This document shows positions 25,757 through 34,149 of a stretch of DNA of 37,468 bases, piece after piece; the stretch's first letter is position 1, and each line of letters begins with the position of its first letter. The notes beneath the pieces were generated by a model. It was not told the DNA's origin. It saw only the letters and a program-made list of their open reading frames with translations, and did not search any database. This stretch comes from MED660 sp002691025. Lineage in GTDB: Bacteria; Myxococcota_A; UBA9160; UBA4427. The position numbers and the translations under genes are program-made. The DNA is taken from NCBI GenBank assembly GCA_002170485.2, contig NHDZ02000003.1:1-37468 (forward strand), given 5' to 3'.

Positions 25757-26611
25757 ATGAAGCAAAGCCGATTTTTCTTCCTCGCCCTGCTCNCGGGAGC
25801 CGTCGCTCTCGGCGTGGCCTANCTGGCCTTCGCGCCCTCGGAAACCGAACGCCTCAACCAGGCTCTACAAGAAGAGCGCTGGGAGAAGGCCGAAGCCCTG
25901 GCCCTGGCCCAGCTCGAGAGCGCTCCGCCAGAGGAAACCGCCGACCTCTATGACAAACTGGCCCTCGCCCACCGAAGACAGGGCGAGCACGCGGAGGCCC
26001 TTGTCGCCTANCAGGCGGCCTTCGAGGCCCGCCCCGAAGACCCGGAACTCAGGCGTAAAGCCGCCATCGAAATGGTCGAAATCGGACACATCAAAGCCGA
26101 AGCCGGCGATCACGCAGGAGCCCTGGCCGACTATCGCGAAGCNACCGCCCTCGCCCCCCTGATCCCGTTCGGCCACAGAGCGCTCACGGCCAAGCTGCGC
26201 GAACAATTCCGCCTCGACGAAACCGTCGCCGCCCTGGAAAATGCCATGAAGCACATTCCCCAGGACGTGGACCTGAGACTGGAGCTGGCATGGCTTCTCG
26301 CAAGCCACCCCGACCCTTCCAAACGGGACGCGGAGCGCTCTCTGCGACTCGCCAATGAAACGCTACTTCACGACCGGACCCCGGAAACCCTGGACACGTT
26401 CGCCGTGGCCCTCGCCGCTCTGGGAGAATACAAGGACGCCCTGCGCTTCGAGCTCGACGCCATCGACCTCGCCGGAGGCGAAGGCGCACCCCTGTTCGAA
26501 GAAAGGCGCAAGCGCGTTGGCCGNTTCCTCAAGGGCCAACCCTATATCGAACANTTCAGCCCTCTGGAACCCGAGCCCGAAAAAGCCGNCCCGGATGGCC
26601 TCTCGGGATGA
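25757..26611 (+). CDS. Membrane-anchored or exported TPR protein
   Basis: The 284-residue product starts at ATG 25757. The N-terminus has a single hydrophobic segment (FFFLALLXGAVALGVA, about residues 6-22) that could be a signal anchor or uncleaved signal peptide. Tetratricopeptide-like repeats fill the rest: ERWEKAEALALAQLESAPPE, LAHRRQGEHAEALVAYQAAF, GHIKAEAGDHAGALADYRE and LAALGEYKDALRFELDAIDL. TPR domains bind other proteins, and no enzyme motif is present. Seven Ns are present; two TAN codons are read as Tyr, since either purine would make a stop. It is convergent with the DUF1330 gene, with adjacent stop codons. Confidence 0.85.
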   Translation: MKQSRFFFLALLXGAVALGVAXLAFAPSETERLNQALQEERWEKAEALALAQLESAPPEETADLYDKLALAHRRQGEHAEALVAXQAAFEARPEDPELRRKAAIEMVEIGHIKAEAGDHAGALADYREXTALAPLIPFGHRALTAKLREQFRLDETVAALENAMKHIPQDVDLRLELAWLLASHPDPSKRDAERSLRLANETLLHDRTPETLDTFAVALAALGEYKDALRFELDAIDLAGGEGAPLFEERRKRVGXFLKGQPYIEXFSPLEPEPEKAXPDGLSG

Positions 26612-26908
26612 TCAGCCGACTCCGTTGACCAGAACGGCAAAGTGGTTGGATGTCGCACCCAATCGCGTGCCCACCACCCCTTGATAGGCACCGGATTCGT
26701 AGACTTCCTTTGCCTTTTCCTTGGACTCGAACTTCAGGATCACGGTCTGATGGCCCGCCGTGTCACCCTCGAGACGCTCGCTTTCGGTATCGAAAACCAC
26801 GAGTTCACAGTCCGATCCGATTCCCAGTGCGGGGCCTGCGCCCGCCTGGTACTCGCCGTACTTCTCGGCGTCGTTGACGGTGTAATTGACAATCAGATAA
26901 GCGGGCAT
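26612..26908 (-). CDS. DUF1330 domain protein
   Basis: This 98-residue protein is a single DUF1330 domain of the dimeric alpha/beta barrel (ferredoxin-like) superfamily. It begins MPAYLIVNYTVNDAEKYGEY, has the central LVVFDTESERLEGD strand, the TVILKFESKEKAKEVYES helix and YQGVVGTRLGATSNHFAVLV. It is cytoplasmic and its function is unknown in general; relatives are often suspected to bind small metabolites. ATG 26908 with AGGAGTC upstream is preferred over the longer frame to 26956. Its stop abuts that of the TPR gene. Confidence 0.93.
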   Translation of the reverse strand: MPAYLIVNYTVNDAEKYGEYQAGAGPALGIGSDCELVVFDTESERLEGDTAGHQTVILKFESKEKAKEVYESGAYQGVVGTRLGATSNHFAVLVNGVG

Positions 26909-27117
26909 GACAGACTCCTGATGAAATGAATGGTCGGAATGAAAGGTGAAGGGCAAACCCTAGCCGATTCATTGAAGTCCGGGCAGCGCCCTCTCCCTGG
27001 AACCGGGTTCATGACAGCGACCGTCCTGATGGCCATCCTGGCTATACTGCAAGCCAAAGNCCGAAAGCGGGGGCGGGTTTCCCTGCCTCCTACGCCGACC
27101 TGCCTGAAGGGAAGACC

Positions 27118-28668
27118 ATGCAAAAGCAAACCCAGCGGTCCATCTTCATCGCACCGATTCTCTGGCTGGCTCTTGGCCTGGGTGCCGGTCACGCCGAGTC
27201 CCCGCCCACGGAGCCTCAGTACGACCTCGTCGTGGCAGGAGGCCGCGTNATCGATCCCGAAACAGGTCTTGATGCCGTGCGCCATGTCGGTATCCAGGGG
27301 GGCACCATCACGGCGATCTCAGAGACCCCGCTCGAGGGCCAGACAGTCCTGAATGCCAGCGGGCATGTGGTCGCACCCGGATTCATCGACTTGCACACCC
27401 ACTCCCCGACGCCCCTGGGCGAGCAGTACCAAGTCCAGGACGGAGTCACCACGGCACTGGAACTTGAAGCGGGCGCTTTTCCGGTGGATCAATACGGAGA
27501 ACTTCTCGCCGAAGGTGCCCGCATGAACTACGGCGCCTCCGTGGGCTACCTCTCCATCCGTACTGAAGTCAAACTCGGCGTCAGACAAGCCCACATCGTG
27601 ACGTCGGGCGGCAAGCCACTGGGCTGGCAAGGCTATTGGACGGTGGCGCGGTCTTTCTTCTCGAACCCCACTGCAGACGTCTTCAGCGAGGAAGCGTCGC
27701 CTGGAGAAATCGCGCAAATGCGCAAGAAGCTGCAAAGCGGAATCCAGGGCGGCGGGCTGGGCATTGGACTTCCTCTCGACTATTTCAGCGAAGCCGCCAA
27801 AGACGACGAACTCGAGATGATCTTCCAAACGGCTGCCGAATCGAAGGTGCCCGTATTCATCCACGTGCGAAGGGGCGTCAACGGCGACCCATCGGGCCTC
27901 CTTGAAGCCCTGGGTCTGGCCGAAAGAACCGGCGCCTCTCTTCACGTCTGCCACATCACCCACAACGGCATGCGCTCGACGGAGGAATTCCTTGCGGCCA
28001 TCCGAAACGCCCGGGCACGGGGCGTGGACGTCACCACGGAAGTCCTGCCCTACAACGCAGGCTCCGCCCTGATCTCCTCCGCCGTCTTCGGGCGCAACTG
28101 GCAGGAAATCTTTGACATTGATTACGAAGACGTCGAGTGGGCCGCCACAGGCGAGCGCTTCAACGAAGCCATGTGGAACGAATACCGCGAGAAATATCCC
28201 GAAGGTCAGGTGATCCACCACTATCTCAAAGACGAATGGACCCGACGCGGGTTGACGGAACCCGGCGTCATGGTTGTGAGCGACCTCCTTCCCATGGAGA
28301 GTCTCGACAGCAAAGTGGCTCCGCATAACGGCGCCTTCTCTCGGGTTCTCGGCCGTTATGCTCGGGACGCAGGCCTGCTGGACCTTCCCACGGCGCTCTC
28401 CAAGATGACCCTTCTTCCAGCCCAGCGACTCGAAGGGTTTGCACCCGCCTTTGCACGCAAGGGCCGGATTCAACTCGGAGCCGACGCCGACATCACCGTC
28501 TTCGACCCGGAGCGTATTCTCGACCGGGCCACCTATCAGAATCCCTACCAGGCACCGGAGGGCATCCTCTATGTGATCGTGGCTGGAGAGCCTGTGGTCT
28601 TCCAGGGCGAACTGATCGCAGACGCCTACCCTGGGAAACGCCTGACCGCGCAACGCGCACCAGACTGA
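27118..28668 (+). CDS. Exported amidohydrolase (D-aminoacylase-like)
   Basis: The 516-residue metal-dependent hydrolase has a signal peptide (about residues 1-26, FIAPILWLALGLGAGHA), so it should act in the periplasm or outside. The amidohydrolase fold is seen as the N-terminal beta-sandwich (YDLVVAGGRXIDPETGLDA), the HxH metal motif at His93/His95 (DLHTHS), GVTTALELEAG, further histidines in VPVFIHVRRG and LHVCHITHNG, and the C-terminal GADADITVFDPE return to the sandwich. The nearest described group is D-aminoacylase/N-acyl-D-amino-acid deacylase, but substrate loops differ among relatives. GGGAAG lies just ahead of ATG 27118. There is a 209-base gap to the divergent DUF1330 gene. Confidence 0.9.
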   Translation: MQKQTQRSIFIAPILWLALGLGAGHAESPPTEPQYDLVVAGGRXIDPETGLDAVRHVGIQGGTITAISETPLEGQTVLNASGHVVAPGFIDLHTHSPTPLGEQYQVQDGVTTALELEAGAFPVDQYGELLAEGARMNYGASVGYLSIRTEVKLGVRQAHIVTSGGKPLGWQGYWTVARSFFSNPTADVFSEEASPGEIAQMRKKLQSGIQGGGLGIGLPLDYFSEAAKDDELEMIFQTAAESKVPVFIHVRRGVNGDPSGLLEALGLAERTGASLHVCHITHNGMRSTEEFLAAIRNARARGVDVTTEVLPYNAGSALISSAVFGRNWQEIFDIDYEDVEWAATGERFNEAMWNEYREKYPEGQVIHHYLKDEWTRRGLTEPGVMVVSDLLPMESLDSKVAPHNGAFSRVLGRYARDAGLLDLPTALSKMTLLPAQRLEGFAPAFARKGRIQLGADADITVFDPERILDRATYQNPYQAPEGILYVIVAGEPVVFQGELIADAYPGKRLTAQRAPD

Positions 28669-28711
28669 GAAGGCCAAGCGCGCACTTGAGCACCGACGAC
28701 GGACAAGAGGC

Positions 28712-29731
28712 CTAGTCCTGGGACCAGTGCGCCATGGAAACCGGGTGGGGCGCAGGCAGGGCCACAGAGTCCTCGTCCGTCGCCGCCCGGAAAGGCCCTT
28801 CCGCAAAACCATTGCAGAGCTGAGGCTCGGCCAGCACCAACCCCTGGTTCTGCAGCCCCCGGGCCCGAAAAGCCATCGCCTCGGAGGCGCCCGGAAGCGA
28901 CTCCAGCCCGGCCAGAGCGGCCAACCTCGGGTACTCCATGATTCCGAACTCGTCCCACTCCACGTCCCCGTGAAGGGTCATGCAAGGGCTCACCGCACAA
29001 CGCAAGCCTCTGGGCTGCGGGATGTGCTCCGCGATCGCGGCCTGGATCCGGTTGGCGTATTCGTGATAGAGACTCCGCCCGTCGGGCACATCGGCGTTCC
29101 GCCTGTACCGAAGCAGGTTGAGCGCCAGGAGTGAGCGCTCGGGGTCGATTCGTTGCTCGGGGCCGGGCGCGAATTGCGCCATGATGGCGGCGGGATCAGG
29201 CATGATGCTCTGCGGTTCATCAAGGGACTGAAGGGCCTTGTCCTTGACGCTCTCTTCCCAGAACCCATCCGCGTATCGGGTCGCTTGCGCCAAAACGGAG
29301 TCCTCGATCCCCCCGTGCTCGGTGGTCAGCCAGGTGGGCTTCACAGCCACCTGCGTCGTCCGTACTTCCGCAGCAAAGCGATCCTGGGCAGCTTCCGCAT
29401 AGTCCGAATTGCCCACCACCGCATCCACGAGCATCTGTGGGCTCTGGTACTCGTAAAGCACCACCGCATCCCACACGCCATGACTTTCGGGAAACGCGCT
29501 CACACAACGCGTGCTCACCAACCGCGCGCCCTCGAACCAGACATCCCGCCCCAATACCTTCTGGCTGTAGCGTTGTGCTGAAGAGAGGTAACGAGCGAAG
29601 GCCGCGCGAGCTTCCTCGATTCCTCCTGCGTCGTCCCGTTTGAACTCGAAGAAATTCAGCAACCAGAAAGGCTGATCCTTCCAGAGCGGATCAGAAAGCA
29701 ACTTGGGCATGGTTTCGGGAAAACTAGGCAC
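28712..29731 (-). CDS. Tandem DUF1330-like protein, unknown function
   Basis: The 339-residue soluble protein appears to contain two diverged copies of a DUF1330/dimeric-barrel fold. Copy one is at about residues 20-130 (FWLLNFFEFKRDD, then AVVLYEYQSPQMLVDAVVGN). Copy two is at about 200-320 (SLLALNLLRYRRNADVPDGR, then FGIMEYPRLAALAGL). Two fused copies would give a complete barrel in one chain. No catalytic motif is known. The start is GTG 29731, with AGGAG 11 bases upstream that begins inside the stop codon (TAGGAG) of the preceding gene. It is therefore probably co-transcribed and translationally linked with the Sec-type thioredoxin-fold protein. Confidence 0.8.
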   Translation of the reverse strand: MPSFPETMPKLLSDPLWKDQPFWLLNFFEFKRDDAGGIEEARAAFARYLSSAQRYSQKVLGRDVWFEGARLVSTRCVSAFPESHGVWDAVVLYEYQSPQMLVDAVVGNSDYAEAAQDRFAAEVRTTQVAVKPTWLTTEHGGIEDSVLAQATRYADGFWEESVKDKALQSLDEPQSIMPDPAAIMAQFAPGPEQRIDPERSLLALNLLRYRRNADVPDGRSLYHEYANRIQAAIAEHIPQPRGLRCAVSPCMTLHGDVEWDEFGIMEYPRLAALAGLESLPGASEAMAFRARGLQNQGLVLAEPQLCNGFAEGPFRAATDEDSVALPAPHPVSMAHWSQD

Positions 29732-29745
29732 GGACGGCTTTTCTC

Positions 29746-30873
29746 CTATTTAGGTACTGATTCATTTTGAAACTCTCGCCCCACCCAGATGATCTTCGGC
29801 GTGATGTACGCAGCCCAAAGAGCAAAAACCAACAGGACGGGAAGGGTCGGAAGCCAGACGAGAGCCGCAATCCAGGCCACCGTGAAGCCGAGCACACGCA
29901 AAGCCGCGATGGGGATGTGAGCTGGAGTCCGAAAGCCGCGCGGATTGAGGAACCACCCGTTGGCAATCAGGAGAGGCACGAAGAGAGCCCAGGGAATGCC
30001 TTTGACATCAAGCGGCGGATCCTCATCCAGAGGCGCGTCCTCACCCCCCTGAGTCCCGGCGCGGGAGACCTCCTCGATCTGACTCCACACGTGAGAGGCC
30101 GTCGGTCGAGCCACAGCCCCACCGATATTGTTGTGCGTGGGCACACCCCGCCAGCGATAGAGGACCTGCCCCTCCTGGCCGAGCACAAGCACGCCGGGCT
30201 GAAAGTAGCCTTTGGGGTGGGTCGGCTCCCAATCCTGTCCATCGCCCTTGCTTTGTTTCAAGAACGACAAGCGCTCATTGAAGAAGAGGTCCAGCCAACC
30301 GCGCTCACGACAGAGATCCGAAATTTCATGATGGGGGTCGCCCACAGTCTCGAAATCCAGTTTCCATTCGACCTGAGCCCGACTCGACAAGGTCTGCGGC
30401 TCGCTTGAAATGGCAAAGATCTCACCGCCGGCTGCGCGGACCTTTTCAGCGAACCCTTCGTCGACATAACTCCGCAACTCGGAGCGACACGGCGGTCACC
30501 AGAAGCCCCGATAGAAGAGGAGAACTGTAAACGCATGCTTCGGCAACTCCCGGTCAAGCCAACCGCGACGGGGACCCGGGGGCGGATCGAGCTCAGGAAG
30601 CAGCGACGAACCCGATCGCGGATCGGGATCCGAAGCAAGCAAGCATACGTCGTAGCCCTCCCCCTGCGCGGTCACCTGGAACGACTGTTGCTCGCATCGG
30701 TCCCCTTGGCAGAGAATCAGCTGCAGGCCAGTGGGCCCCGAACTCCCCACGGCCTCGTCCGGGTCGAGAATCCCGGTCACCTCAAAAGAAGAGCCCTGCT
30801 CCTGGTTGTACCAATCGAGTGCGGCCCCGACTTCAGCACGCAGGCTTTCGGGAATTTCTTCTTGCACGTTCAT
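29746..30873 (-). CDS. Selenoprotein: thioredoxin/peroxiredoxin-like, membrane C-terminus
   Basis: Reading the in-frame TGA at 30498-30496 as selenocysteine gives one 375-residue protein from ATG 30873 (GGGAGG 7 bases upstream). The redox site is FYRGFW-Sec126-P-P-C129-R, where relatives in the AhpC/TSA and peroxiredoxin-like families have CxxC. The thioredoxin fold covers about residues 105-250 (AFTVLLFYRGFW; EIFAISSEPQ; GVLVLGQEGQVLYRW). The N-terminal 100 residues are an unrecognised domain. The C-terminus has hydrophobic stretches at about 291-308 and 320-359, suggesting membrane attachment. A likely SECIS hairpin follows the TGA. If the TGA were a true stop, the product would be a 125-residue protein lacking its active site, and the downstream frame would lack a good start. 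No selA, selB, selC or selD gene is in the window. Confidence 0.85.
30470..30498 (-). promoter_or_regulatory. Candidate bacterial SECIS element after in-frame TGA
   Basis: On the mRNA, UGA (30498-30496) is followed by 11 bases and then a hairpin with stem CUCCG (30484-30480) and CGGAG (30474-30470) and loop AGUUG. The loop begins 16 bases after the UGA and has G as its second base. Bacterial SECIS elements are described as small hairpins 16-37 bases downstream with a G among the first two loop bases, so this fits. The same bases encode R-S-E-L-R-S, as expected for a bacterial SECIS inside the coding region. No structure was computed. Confidence 0.65.
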
Positions 30874-31146
30874 ACAACACCCTCCCTGACTTGAATCCTC
30901 GAACCCACGCCCAGCCCACCACCGGCTCACGATAGGCCAGCCCAGATGAACCAGCCTCCTCTTCGATTCCGCTTGTGCCGCCTCGCCTCCCTGAAGGGGG
31001 CCAGAACCGCCATCAAATCGAGCCTGGACCCTCGGGAGAATTTGATTGACTCCCATCGAGCGTGGCTCGTAGACTAGGCCTGTCTTGGGAAGGGCGAAGT
31101 GAATCGCGTATTCACTCTCCCCAGGCTCATCTGGAGGAGGGGATTC

Positions 31147-31671
31147 ATGCGCAGCAGCAGGCAAAATCGAATCGGAAAGCACCTTCGCCGAACTCTTGGC
31201 CTGCTGGGTCTCTCGCTCTTCGTTGCGACCTCGGCACAGGCCAGCCCGATCCTCAGCATCAATGAGTTCACCTGGGACAGCACGACGGGCGTCGCCAACA
31301 TCAGCGGGACCTTTGACGTGGATTCGTACACCGGCGAAAAGTGGCGACTGACCTTTGTTGAAATCCAGGTCGGATCCACCATCTACTCGACCTCGCTGGC
31401 TCCCTACACCGAATACACAAGCGTGCCCTTTTCGTATTCCTTTGAAGACATCGCCATCACGCCCGCCGCCCTCACCATCGGCAACGCCTATGAGGTCGGA
31501 ATCAAGATGCAGCGCTACTTCACCTTCATGTCCGGATGGGATAGCGGAACCGTCTTCCGCAGCAGCACCGTGGTCACCGCGGTCCCCGAACCCACCACGG
31601 CCCTCCTGGTGGGATTCGGACTCGCCGGACTGGCCATGAGGCGAAGCCGCGTCTCGACGAGATCAGCCTGA
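31147..31671 (+). CDS. PEP-CTERM sorting-domain protein
   Basis: The 174-residue product starts at ATG 31147, with a very strong GGAGGAGGGG site upstream; an in-frame GTG at 31099 is less likely. The signal peptide spans about residues 1-34 (LRRTLGLLGLSLFVATSAQA). The C-terminal sorting signal is AVPEPTT, a hydrophobic segment (ALLVGFGLAGLAM) and RRSRVSTRSA. The short beta-rich body (SFEDIAITPA, VANISGTFDVD) has no enzyme motif. It is divergent from the selenoprotein gene, and a bidirectional hairpin lies about 90 bases after its stop. With the two others in this window it implies an exosortase elsewhere in the genome. Confidence 0.9.
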   Translation: MRSSRQNRIGKHLRRTLGLLGLSLFVATSAQASPILSINEFTWDSTTGVANISGTFDVDSYTGEKWRLTFVEIQVGSTIYSTSLAPYTEYTSVPFSYSFEDIAITPAALTIGNAYEVGIKMQRYFTFMSGWDSGTVFRSSTVVTAVPEPTTALLVGFGLAGLAMRRSRVSTRSA

Positions 31672-31976
31672 TCCACACCCTTGGCGTGGCTTCGCGTGGC
31701 TCAGGGGGTTCACTGCCGCTTGCGGCGGCGTGAGGCGGCTTGCGTAGCCCCAAAAAACCGCCGGCCCATTCAGCACAGACACTGAATGGGCCGACTTTCC
31801 TTGGGAAGGAAATATGTGTCCAGTAAGTAGACGCACAGCTCCATTGGTGGCGGACTTTTTCAAGAAAAGTGCAATTTCTTGCGGGCCGGTGCCCCCAAAG
31901 GATCCCACTCTCCATAGGTTGAACGCACCCTAAGAAGCCTGAAACCGAACTAGAGGCTGCGCGAGCCCCCGAAAGG
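31672..31976. other. 305-base convergent intergenic region
   Basis: The region lies between the plus-strand PEP-CTERM gene and the minus-strand PaaK-like gene, so it holds terminators rather than promoters. The main feature is the hairpin at 31762-31793. A smaller GCCGC-TT-GCGGC hairpin lies nearby (about 31723-31735). I see no tRNA or coding frame. Confidence 0.55.
31752..31793 (-). terminator. Intrinsic terminator, mainly for the minus strand
   Basis: A perfect 12-bp stem (31762-31773 with 31782-31793, CGGCCCATTCAG arm) with an 8-base loop is followed on the minus strand by six T (31757-31752) after four bases. It lies 184 bases beyond the stop of the PaaK-like gene. It can also act on the plus strand, ending the PEP-CTERM gene transcript, though the T-run there is poor. 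Confidence 0.75.
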
Positions 31977-33341
31977 CTACCCGCCTTGCCCCTCAGCGGG
32001 ATCGGCCGCAAGTACAACCAGCCGGTACTTCCCCGTCCGCGGGTCCACACCCAGGTCTTCTGTTCGCTCCACGCGGGCCGATGTGGAGGCCAAGGCCCCC
32101 TTCATCTGGAGGAGTCGGTCGAAGGCCTCGCGAACGGAAGAATCCCGGTTCTCGGTGGCCCGATACCGGATCACGACTCGCCCGGGTGATTCACTGACGA
32201 ATTGGAACTTCGTGGCTCCCGGCACAAAGAACTCACTCAGAACAATGGGATGGAGGCTATCCACGGAACCGTCCTCCAGGCAGACCGGAAGCGCATCGTT
32301 GACGCGTCCCTCTACCCGCACAATCGAATCAAAGCGCTCACCCTCGGGCCTCGAGCCCCGCGTCACGTAGTCCCGCATGTCGTAGCGGATCAGCGGCATG
32401 GCCCGGTTGTAGAGATTGGTCATGACCATCCGCCCCACTTCACCGGGCGCCACCGCCCCGCCCTCCGCATCGAGGACTTCGAAGATGTGCTCGTCTTCCA
32501 TCAGGGTGAGGCCTTCACGTCCGGGAAGACTCAGAGCCAGACACATGGACTCGCTGCTCGCATAGGCCTGCATGGGCACCACGCCCCAGGCCTTCTCCAT
32601 GGTGATCGCCGCTTCCTCGGAAAGAGGCTCACCTCCCGGTGTGACCGCTTGAGGTCGGATATCGAGTTTCCCATCGAGAGAGGCCTGAGCGAGTTCATGC
32701 AGAGTGGTCGAATACCCGCCCAGTTGCTCGGGCTGAAATCGATTGAGTGTATCCAGCGTCNTCTGGATGGGATCCAGAACCGAACACGTGCACACCTTGA
32801 AGAGTAGGCGCGGGAGCGTTTGAGCGGCGGTGACGGCACCGAAATGCCCGTGCGTGGCCACGCACATGGCAAAGCGGAAGCGTCGGAAGGGGTTCACCGC
32901 GCGACCGAGNTTGCTGNGGGCCATGATGATCCCGCGNGTTCGTCCCCAGGCTTCNTTGTCATAGACGAAGATCCCCATATTCCCGGACGAACCCGATGTA
33001 TGAACCACCATGTAGCGCCCCTCGTACGGGTTCCTGGACTCGGAATGAAGCCAGGCTTCCAGGCGATTGCGCCTGAGGACCGGATCCGTCGAGATCCGAT
33101 CAAACCCGTCCATCAGGGTTTCCTTGTCGAGGATGGGGAGATCACGCACCGTGATATCCGAAAGATCCTTTTCCTGGATTCCGTGATTGCCGTAGTACTC
33201 GCGATAGAAAGGAGAGTCCTTCCAGACCCGATGCAGCAGATCGCGAAGAGACCGCTGCTGGTGCTCGAGCAATTGCGAACGCGTCCAACCCTGCCGACTT
33301 TCAATCAAGCTTTTGCTTCGAAGCGATTCAGCGAGCCACAT
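31977..33341 (-). CDS. PaaK-like (phenylacetate-CoA ligase family) adenylating enzyme
   Basis: The 454-residue protein of the phenylacetate-CoA ligase/capsule-biosynthesis CapK-like branch of adenylate-forming enzymes starts at ATG 33341 (GGAGAG 6 bases upstream). The N-terminal helical part contains the typical HQQRSLRDLLHRVWKDSPFY and YREYYGNHGI segments. The ATP loop is VVHTSGSSGNMG (about residues 112-123). Later signatures are GGEPLSEEA, YASSES, RMVMTNLYNRAMPLIRYDM and a GxGK-like C-terminal RTGKYRLVV. The acid substrate is unknown: aryl acids, fatty acids or a polysaccharide-linked acyl group are all possible. An N-containing cluster (32910-32955) lies in the central region. It is divergent from the SOUL gene. 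Confidence 0.88.
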   Translation of the reverse strand: MWLAESLRSKSLIESRQGWTRSQLLEHQQRSLRDLLHRVWKDSPFYREYYGNHGIQEKDLSDITVRDLPILDKETLMDGFDRISTDPVLRRNRLEAWLHSESRNPYEGRYMVVHTSGSSGNMGIFVYDXEAWGRXRGIIMAXSXLGRAVNPFRRFRFAMCVATHGHFGAVTAAQTLPRLLFKVCTCSVLDPIQXTLDTLNRFQPEQLGGYSTTLHELAQASLDGKLDIRPQAVTPGGEPLSEEAAITMEKAWGVVPMQAYASSESMCLALSLPGREGLTLMEDEHIFEVLDAEGGAVAPGEVGRMVMTNLYNRAMPLIRYDMRDYVTRGSRPEGERFDSIVRVEGRVNDALPVCLEDGSVDSLHPIVLSEFFVPGATKFQFVSESPGRVVIRYRATENRDSSVREAFDRLLQMKGALASTSARVERTEDLGVDPRTGKYRLVVLAADPAEGQGG

Positions 33342-33510
33342 GAAAACTCTCCAGGGCCAAGGGGTAAGGCGGATCCGAACCGGGCTGGTTCTAGTCTTAC
33401 AAGATTGAAGCCGAACCTCTAGCCCCCCAGTCAACGAAGAGGCCGCGATACCCTCGGCACTGGACATACGCCCCCAGGAGGGCATTCTTATCGAGTCAGA
33501 AGGAGCAGAC

Positions 33511-34149
33511 ATGACCCAAACGACCCGATTCTTCGCCGAGGCGCTGATCGTCGCCATGGCGACTCTTCCCGCCTCCTCCAGCCGGGCGATTGAAGAACCC
33601 GACTACGAAATCCAGCGCCAGGACGGAAAGTACGAGATCCGAACCTACGGACCGCGCCTCGTCGCCGAGACCTGGGTCGAAGGCACACAGGATGATGCCG
33701 GAAGTATCGCCTTCCGAAGGCTCGCAGGGTACATCTTCGGCGGAAATGCCGAAGACGAGTCCATTTCCATGACGGCCCCGGTCACACAAGAACCCCCCGC
33801 CGAACTCGAAGCGTCGGCGGAAGTAAGCAAGATGCCCGCCGAGGGGCGCTACCGCGTGACATTCACCATGCCACGGGAGTACTCGATGGAAACCCTGCCC
33901 GCCCCCAAGGACGAGCGAGTGGTCCTTCGCGAAGAGCCGGGACGGCGTGTGGCAAGCCTTCGCTACCGGGGCTTCTGGTCCACGAGCCGCTATCAGGACC
34001 ACGAGCAGAAACTCATCGACTGGATTGAAGCCAATGGCCTTGAGCGCACCCCGCAGCCGCCCGTGTGGGCTCGCTATGACCCACCGTACATGCCGTGGTT
34101 CCTGCGACGCAACGAAATCCACATTGAGTTGAAGGACGTGTCCGAATAA
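33511..34149 (+). CDS. SOUL-family heme-binding-like protein
   Basis: The 212-residue protein carries the SOUL domain (PF04832), which binds heme or tetrapyrroles in some members. Signatures are EEPDYEIQRQDGKYEIRTYG, FRRLAGYIFGGNAEDESISM followed by TAPVTQE, YRVTFTMPREYSMETLPAP, and ARYDPPYMPWFLRRNEIHIE. A hydrophobic N-terminus (about residues 7-25, ending SSSRAIEEP) looks like a signal peptide, so export is likely. AGGAG 7 bases ahead of ATG 33511 supports the start. Length is typical of bacterial SOUL proteins. It stands alone, divergent from the PaaK-like gene. Confidence 0.94.
   Translation: MTQTTRFFAEALIVAMATLPASSSRAIEEPDYEIQRQDGKYEIRTYGPRLVAETWVEGTQDDAGSIAFRRLAGYIFGGNAEDESISMTAPVTQEPPAELEASAEVSKMPAEGRYRVTFTMPREYSMETLPAPKDERVVLREEPGRRVASLRYRGFWSTSRYQDHEQKLIDWIEANGLERTPQPPVWARYDPPYMPWFLRRNEIHIELKDVSE

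Noticed and set aside
30496..31182. Separate 228-residue gene ending at the TGA
   Set aside because: The upstream extension lacks a start with a ribosome site and overlaps the divergent promoter region. The real start is 30873 and the TGA is better read as selenocysteine.
31800..31976. Possible tRNA or small RNA in the convergent gap
   Set aside because: No T-psi-C-like GTTCGAxTC motif or cloverleaf could be built. Only terminator-like hairpins are present.
33342..33557. N-terminal extension of the PaaK-like gene to 33557
   Set aside because: The extra 72 residues are not family-like and would overlap the divergent SOUL gene. ATG 33341 has a good ribosome site.
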